A stretch of DNA of 64,000 bases from Deinandra increscens subsp. villosa (lineage: Eukaryota > Streptophyta > Magnoliopsida > Asterales > Asteraceae): the NCBI GenBank assembly GCA_039602395.1, contig JBCNJP010000019.1, positions 764,265 to 828,264 of the forward strand. Reading direction: 5' to 3'. This document shows, one piece after another, positions 57,507 through 64,000 of this stretch. Below the pieces are notes generated by a model. It did no database searches. It was not told where the DNA came from and saw only the letters and a list, made by a program, of their open reading frames with translations. A program made the translations under genes and the position numbers. How positions within the stretch are numbered: the stretch's first letter is position 1; each line of letters opens with the position of its first letter.

Positions 57507-57827
57507 CAGCGGGGCCCTGAGCATGTGCGAGAGGTGCGACGGAACAGGGCCCATTATTTTCGGGGGCCCATATTTTCAAAAAAAATTAATCTATATTATA
57601 TATTATGAAGACATGATCAATCAATTTGCTGTAAAAATACTAAGAGATCTGCAAAATTTATCAGTAATTACTTAGAATGTTATTTTAAAATCATAATATT
57701 CTTATGTTTATCGTTATAACTTATTTTTTGCCTTATTTAAGAACCTCTTCCATTTATAATTTTTTTTCGAATGGGGCCCATTTTTTTTAGCTTGAACAGG
57801 GCCTCTAAATTCTCAAAACCGGCCCTG
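57507..57827. mobile_element. small hAT-type MITE with 8-bp TSD
   Basis: An identical CTCTGCCG flanks it at 57499-57506 and 57828-57835. The ends are CAGCGGGGCCCTGAGC and (minus strand) CAGGGCCGGTTTTGAG, imperfect inverted repeats. GGGCCCAT occurs near both ends. 321 bp, no protein. Confidence 0.75.
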
Positions 57828-58244
57828 CTCTGCCGCCAAGTCTTTCTCAATAGCTTCGTGAAAACAACATCCCTAGCACCAAAGGTCACCACATTACCAT
57901 GCATGACCCGTTAAACTTTACTCAAAGTTTCCACGGCCTCATAGGTAAGGAAAACTCATACATAGCCACTTCACATTCTTGTAAATCATCAAGTTAGTCA
58001 TAAGTCTTTAAAAAAGTGACAAATAATAGCATGATGACAACAGAGGCTTGGTGGTGGAGATTGTGATGGTTTCTTGATATTTTCTTGTCATAATTTAACA
58101 CTGACGGGTTAATCATGCAATGGAGAACATCGATTGTAATTATTATAAACTATAAATATACAATAATGAGAATAAAAAAATACCTAATTTTTAAGATACG
58201 TAGTCATAAGTACTACAAAGTTGCCAAATTAATCCTTTATAAGT

Positions 58245-60654
58245 TGTAACATCCCAAATTTCTAATAAATAAAATTCCCGTTAAACGTCTAGTAAAATAA
58301 TCTTGTAGCTAAATAACCCCTAATATTACTAGAAATACTTGTCACAAGTAAATATTAGGGTGCTTTGTGTAAAAATAGTGTTTTGTGTTAATTAAAACAA
58401 AGAGCTAAAGTTAAGGGGCCAGGATTGTAATTTTCAAAAGTTAGAATTAACAAAAGAAGAGAAAAGAGGAGGAGGTCGCATTCTGCGACCTGCACTACGA
58501 TCCTCCACCCCTCTCTTCTTCTTCTTGCTTAAATTCTGCAATCAAGAGGCCCCAACCTGCGATTTTTAGCAAGGAACTTGGAATTGGAAGTCTAATTCTT
58601 TGTCTAAACCCATATTTGAAGCAAGTAAGTAAAACCCCATATGTTGCATGTATAGGTCACGAATTCTAGGACCTCAAATCTGTAAATTGTTGATGAATCA
58701 TGAATCCTATGATGTTAGGAACCTCAATTGTTGCATAACTTTCTAGTTTGATTAGCAAATTGTGATGTAGTCACTAAATTCTATTACTTGAACCTCCATG
58801 TTAGATGACTACCTAATAAAGTCATGAAATTGGATCTATGGCTTGATTCCTTGCATGATTATGTATTCAATTGATGAAATTGTTTAATTGATGTTGGGCT
58901 AGAGGTGATTTCACCTAAACCATGTTAAATGGCCAAGTAGGAGGTTCAAGGGATTGGGTTAAATGGGTGCTTATAAGTATGCACACAAGGTGTTTGATAA
59001 AATGCCTAAGAGAACCAAAATATTGGTAAAGTAATCAAGTTTGCTAGACTTTGAGCTGAAATAACCATAAGGAACTATATGTTCACAAATTGACCCCTCT
59101 TGAAGGAAATTATGATCATTAGCTATCATGATCAAGGTATGCCTTAATTGATATTGAGGTGTTGATTTAACCATATAGCTAGATGCAAACTTGATGAATA
59201 TGCTTTATATATTGTCACATATGTGTAATTGTAATTGTGTAGCATGGAAATCATATCAATGAAATATGGTATATATGCTATGATGATAAAGGTCCTAATA
59301 TTGTTAGTGACCCATTAGGTGATCAAGTTGATCAAGGTACAACCAAGGTGTTGGGGAAGTGGAAACTCAAGCTCACGAGGTAACATTGTTTATGTTACAA
59401 GTAGTAGATATATAAATGTGTAATTACATACGAATAGTATAAAACATGAATTACAATAAGGGGCGATGAATGGTTCTAGGAACCATGAAGCTCAATAGCC
59501 AAGAGGTTCTCCAATGACTAAATTTGACCATAAGTAAGATTCGAAGGAATCATAAAGCGCATAACAAGTTACCATGGACGGAAATGGGTTTAAAGAGCCT
59601 ATGCCATGTAACAAGATAAGAAGGATCATAAATGGTTTGTAGAACCATAGATCTTAAACGCTTAGGTGTGGTCAAATGAAGCATTGTAAGATCCAAAGGC
59701 AATGACCCGTCTTAACGGGTCAAATGAGAAAATTGGGTCATTTGGATATTAATTACATTGGTTATGTAATCCAATGACAAGTAGGATGATAAGAATGTAA
59801 TTGTTTGACTTGTGTCTAAAAACTCAAGTAAAAAGGTTAATGTAAGAAACTGAATGGGAAATCGAATTGTATACCCAAACCAGGGTGCATACAATCATAC
59901 TCATGCCAATGATTGATAATTGTGATTATAGTTGCATAATATACGTTGCGGATAAGTTATGGATGGTAATCTTTGGGATTGCCACAAGGAAATTCCCTAA
60001 CGGGTCAAACGGGTTGAACGAACCCGTAAATGCATTGTACGAATTCGATTCGGCTAAGGTATGTTTATATGATTAAAATCATGTTTAAAAAGTGTTTTGT
60101 GATGATAGGATGATTTTAAAAATGATGGAAAACCGGTTGGTGAAATCTGGTTGAAAACAGGGGAAAGAAAGCCAAAAATTTGGCTAAGTATGGAACTGGC
60201 CGAAAATAGCCAATATTCTGTCAAAAATGGTCCAGGGCGTACCGCCCAGGAATTATTAATTCTGGGCGTACCGCCCCAGAGTGAAAAACCAAATTTTATT
60301 GTTTTTCTTTATTATTTGATATTGTAATAAATGGTTATGCAATAGAAGCTCACTATTGAAAGTGAGTATGTTGCAGGTAAAGGGAAAGCCTAGTGGATGC
60401 TCATCAAAGACTACGAAGAACCGATCACATCGAGAACGAACGACCCGTCTTGTATTTATGGTGAGAAGAACTTATATATAAGTCGAAGATCACCTTTGGA
60501 TGTCAAACCAACAATAAGTAAATTTTGTGAATGTAAACCACTATGGTGGCATCTTATGATTACAAATCATATGTTTTGTAAAGAAATTTTCTGGGACCAA
60601 ATTTTTAACGTTATAATGTGTAAGTTTGGCATCAAATTGTATACGGGTGTTACA
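58245..60654. mobile_element. solo LTR of a Ty3-type element
   Basis: Begins TGTAACATCCC and ends GGGTGTTACA, with the 5-bp duplication TAAGT on both sides (58240-58244 and 60655-60659). It is 2,410 bp with no internal protein and no second LTR. This is the product of recombination between the LTRs of a former full element. A repeated word GGGCGTACCGCCC occurs at about 60236 and 60264, itself palindromic. Orientation is undetermined. Confidence 0.88.
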
Positions 60655-60847
60655 TAAGTTATAACATATGACTCTACGTGATTTTTTGTCTAAGAGTAAG
60701 TTCGTCCTTTATGTAACAGATTTTAAATGTTACAAATTTTAAAGCAGTTTTTGTAGCATGTGCCTCCTCCGCTAGGTACGTAGGCAAACGGCGGACATGT
60801 ACAAAAAACTTCAGCTCATTAATCAAATTTAAACAGTATAATACTTA

Positions 60848-61137
60848 GGCTACTCGTAATGGATAAGGTCCTATAAGGCTCCAAATGGGGCATTATCCGT
60901 CATGTGGACGATGACTGGAAAAGGGGCTTTATGGGACTTTATGATGTAGTGGATAAAGCCCCCATAACGCCCCACCATCATTTGACTTCTCCCCCTCTCT
61001 CGGCGTTACCTGGCTCATGCCCTCTCCCTTTTTTTTGCTGATAACGCCCCATAACGCCCCTGCGTAGTGGGGCGGGGCGTTATCAGGGGCGTTATGGGCT
61101 ATTTTTTTTGTCCCATAACGCCCCATTACGGGTAGCC
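60848..61137. mobile_element. Harbinger MITE (290 bp)
   Basis: GGCTACTCGTAATGG at the left and (minus strand) GGCTACCCGTAATGGGG at the right, flanked by TTA at 60845-60847 and 61138-61140. Same family as the copies at 8.5, 61.5 and 63.9 kb. Confidence 0.88.
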
Positions 61138-61511
61138 TTATACTACTATATACAAAATAGGAAGTTCGATTTATTTTGGAAGTCTTTTTTTACCATATGC
61201 TAACATGAGTGAAAGAAGATGTGTAATTTTATTATTTGTGAAATTGTAAGTTTTTACTATTTTATTATTATTTTTTTCATTCACTAGTAAAGTATTAAAA
61301 TAAGAATTTTATTTTTAATGTTTTTGTTACACTTTTTTTTTATTTCTACAATTACGTACTATTATATAATGTGACGATTTTATCTGTCAAAGTTATCCTC
61401 ACAGCCATACACGGATATCAATTTTTTAATTTAAGAAATATTAAGAAAAAAAACATCCCATATATACACAATGTCACTCCACTTTGGTTATTACTTAGCA
61501 TATGACTATTA

Positions 61512-61772
61512 GACCGATCATAATGGGCGTGATGCCCCAAAATTTTCACACTTAACGCCCCATAGCGTCCGGAAAACCACCCTTCGGGCGCTATGGGGTA
61601 AAGATGTATGGGGGGGGGGGTGTTTTTTTGATAGCGTCGGTGAGGGGGGAAGGTTGTGAGTAAAGAACCATAATTAAGTAATGATTACAAGGGTTTAAAG
61701 GGGCTTTATCCACTACATCATATATTGAAGGGGCTTTATGAGCTTTACGTATAGTAACCACTACACTTATCC
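61512..61772. mobile_element. diverged Harbinger MITE (261 bp)
   Basis: TTA flanks it at 61509-61511 and 61773-61775. The left end GACCGATCATAATGGGC and the right end (minus strand) GGATAAGTGTAGTGG each resemble known family ends, though they are unlike each other, suggesting a recombinant or old copy. A poly-G run is inside (about 61610-61620). Confidence 0.65.
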
Positions 61773-61775
61773 TTA

Positions 61776-63439
61776 ACGACTATGAAGATGGAATATTTCT
61801 TCAGCTTATTTCTTGTAATATGTAAGCTTTTGTTATATATGCTAGCTTCTTAGTGGCTGTTGTTTTAATAAGTATTACTTTTTTTCGTTGTTAAAAAATT
61901 ATACTTTGTCAATTCATTTCATTTTTCAACTTTTATACACGATTGATTAAACATAAACTGGAAGTGATCATGTGTTTTCTCATCTTGTGCTTCCGTTTTC
62001 TTTTGCATGCCTTGTTTCTTTCCAACTTAGTTTAGCTTTATTTTAATTCCATAATAGAAAATTCACTTCTTTTATTTTTATAATCGAACAAGTCATATTT
62101 TTATTAATACAATACCATGCTAACACAAGTTATCTAGGTTAATTAGGTTTTTGTATTACTCGACGATAATCATCAGTCACACCTTGAAATTCGAGCCTGC
62201 GACGAAATTGGAATATCAGTTCAGTTACACAACAAAGATTACAAACCTTAGAATACATACACAGTGGAAGACTTCACAACTACATTTTATATAACCATCT
62301 AGCTACAATAAAATGGTTTGCCAATTGCATCATCCCATGTGGCAGCTTTGGTTGGCGCCAGCCGCCACGTGGCGCACACTAAAAGATAACTTTTTGTCTA
62401 AACATAAATAATTTAACATATGATTTGGTTGTATAATTGGTATAGTCGTTTGAGTTTAGCAAAAGAATTGATGTTTTATCGGTAGTGTAATATGTACAAA
62501 TAGATTTTTAGATACAGTTGTGTAAAATAGTTTTCGGCTAAACTTGTGCATTGTTGGTTGTACATGTATGCTCATGTAGGAATGTTTACAAGAGTGACTT
62601 ATACAAATCCGTTATGTTTAATAAGCTTATGTAAATGGACTAATACGAACATACGTGTGTGAGTGTAGGTCATGTATAACGAGTTGATTGTAACATGAAT
62701 TACAAGTAATGCTACGTGTACCATATGGATTTTCGAGTTGGTTAAGAGTCAAGATAAGTTAATAAAGAGAATGTATTTTAAATATGTTTTAAGTAAGCTG
62801 CGAAGGTGTAGGTCTAGATGGATAGTCATGGAATGCGTGTGGGTTGAGTCGTGGTCACATGTAAGGGTTAGACTCACAACGGTGAGTTGGTCAGTTAGAA
62901 TGCACAATAGTGGCATCAGTAGTAACGACACGACGGTTGCTGTAAGCAATTAGGTGCGTAGTGATCCAGTCAAACATCAAAGTCGCAAGTTATAGTATAG
63001 TCTTCACTTAGAGTTAGCAGGCATATAAGGGAAGTGTTAGTTGACATAAACCTTACAAGAATTCAAGTCAGTTAATAAAATTTAAAAGTGTTCTCTAAAC
63101 AAAACAATGCAATTACATTTTAGAGTTTTATTTGGTTAATAGGTTGAGATGGGTCATGGGTGGTACTATACACACATGTGAGATTGCATTTGTAGCCTTA
63201 TTTACATTTATCGTGATGTGGTTTTTTTTCACACAGGGACGTTTTATTGTACAATTAAACGTTATATGCTTTAGTAATTGCTTAACCTTGGATAAGTTTT
63301 ATTTGAAATCTTGTATGACGTAGACTCACCCATGAAAGCTAATAGTGTTTTTAGTGCGTGTTTCATATGAGTTTATATAGGTTGGGCTTGACATTTCTGG
63401 TGATATTTAGAATGTATTCTACGATAAAGGATCTTGTGT
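61776..63439. other. intergenic DNA, no gene recognised
   Basis: AT-rich sequence. Short frames near 62738-62953 and 63132-63323 show no family resemblance. Confidence 0.45.
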
Positions 63440-63636
63440 TATGAGAACACGTGAAAAGTGTCTAGTGTAGCGAGATGGTAAACATTCAAGTTTCTTTAGT
63501 AGAGATCTCTGGTTTGAATCTAGGCCCATTGGTTTTCCTCCGTCCGACATACAATGTGTTCTGCCAATATCAATACCGATTTCGATCCCTATAGGGCCGA
63601 GCAACATGAAAAGAGCGAGGAGATAACTGACTTTTT
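63440..63636 (+). mobile_element. tRNA-derived SINE-like unit
   Basis: A-box-like TAGCGAGATGG (63468-63478) and B-box-like GGTTTGAATC (63511-63520), ending in a T run (about 63630). No target duplication found. Confidence 0.55.
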
Positions 63637-63644
63637 TAACACTG

Positions 63645-63878
63645 ACAGGTTAAAGGACCTCTCGTCCCATCATCTCCAACTCCAACCAGTAGTGACATAA
63701 CTGGCGTCTGGCACGTCTCAAAATAGAAAGCTCGTATATCAACCCTGCACTCAACCGGGTCACCAATTCATGAGGACACCGGTTACTGTCAGAATATCCT
63801 CCTAGGATGATCGAACCCATGATCTCTCGGTCACAAGTTCTATCCACCCTCCATTCCAGTGCGCTAAAGGCTAGGGAC
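63645..63878 (-). mobile_element. second tRNA-derived SINE-like unit, opposite strand
   Basis: On the minus strand TAGCGCACTGG (63856-63866) and GGTTCGATCATCC (63805-63817) are polymerase III A and B boxes in the right order and spacing. It lies back to back with the previous unit. Confidence 0.6.
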
Positions 63879-63881
63879 TAA

Positions 63882-64000
63882 GGCTACCCGTAATGGATAA
63901 GGCCCCATAAGGCCCCGAACGGGGCATTATCCGTCATGTGGACGGTGACTGGACAATGGGCTTTGTGGGGCTTTATGGTGTAGTGGATAAAGCCCCCATA
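63882..64000. mobile_element. Harbinger MITE, cut by the window end
   Basis: TAA (63879-63881) followed by GGCTACCCGTAATGG and the family body (GGGGCATTATCCGTCATGTG). The right end lies beyond the window. Confidence 0.85.

Noticed and set aside
58460..58560. Exon-like sequence in the solo LTR
   Set aside because: No frame continues and the segment is within an LTR bounded by a target duplication; probably leader RNA.

Overview
This is plant nuclear DNA. The genes have GT-AG introns, plastid-type and receptor-kinase genes are present, and most of the window is transposable elements. NAGK, CLE, HsfB, EMS1-type kinase, villin and DGK families together indicate a flowering plant. The style of the repeats (long TGTCACACC-type Ty3 LTRs and GGCTA...GTAATGG Harbinger MITEs) reminds me of Asteraceae, but that is recollection and not proof.

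Layout. 1-7.2 kb: intergenic DNA with a tRNA-derived SINE, a degraded Ty3 pol remnant, a scrap of plastid rpoC1 and a hAT element. 7.4-8.4 kb (-): plastid N-acetylglutamate kinase, with a Harbinger MITE 73 bp before its start codon. 9.3-14.9 kb: MITEs, LINE remnants and a hAT element nested in a Harbinger-like element. 15.0 kb (+): a CLE peptide gene with a cysteine in the CLE motif. 15.5-20.1 kb: three inverted-repeat structures, namely a 1.5-kb foldback element, two copia LTR ends head to head, and an element made of repeated small palindromes. 21.4-36.6 kb: the ORF1 gene of a PIF/Harbinger element split by a complete, young 13.9-kb Ty3 chromovirus-type retrotransposon (minus strand, 3,869-bp LTRs, 5-bp target duplication). 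36.8-42.1 kb (+): protein phosphatase inhibitor 2 with four coding exons and a transposon-filled intron. 43.2 kb (+): SIS-domain sugar-phosphate isomerase-like gene. 44.3-45.1 kb (+): zinc-knuckle/copia-protease-like gene. 46.2-47.4 kb (+): class B heat shock factor. 47.6-52.1 kb: AT-rich DNA with broken fragments of villin and diacylglycerol kinase genes side by side. 52.2-56.1 kb (-): a 1,297-residue LRR receptor kinase resembling EMS1/EXS. 56.8-64 kb: a LINE tail, a hAT MITE, a 2.4-kb solo LTR, Harbinger MITEs and two SINE-like units.

The intact host genes are independent (arginine synthesis, peptide signalling, phosphatase control, sugar phosphate metabolism, heat response, receptor signalling) and do not form one pathway. 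The points most worth a second look are the CLE variant, the palindrome-array element, the intron and extra ORF in the Ty3 element, the adjacent villin and DGK fragments, and the HSF gene with a perfect heat shock element in front of it. All coordinates and splice sites were read by eye; no alignment or database search was run.
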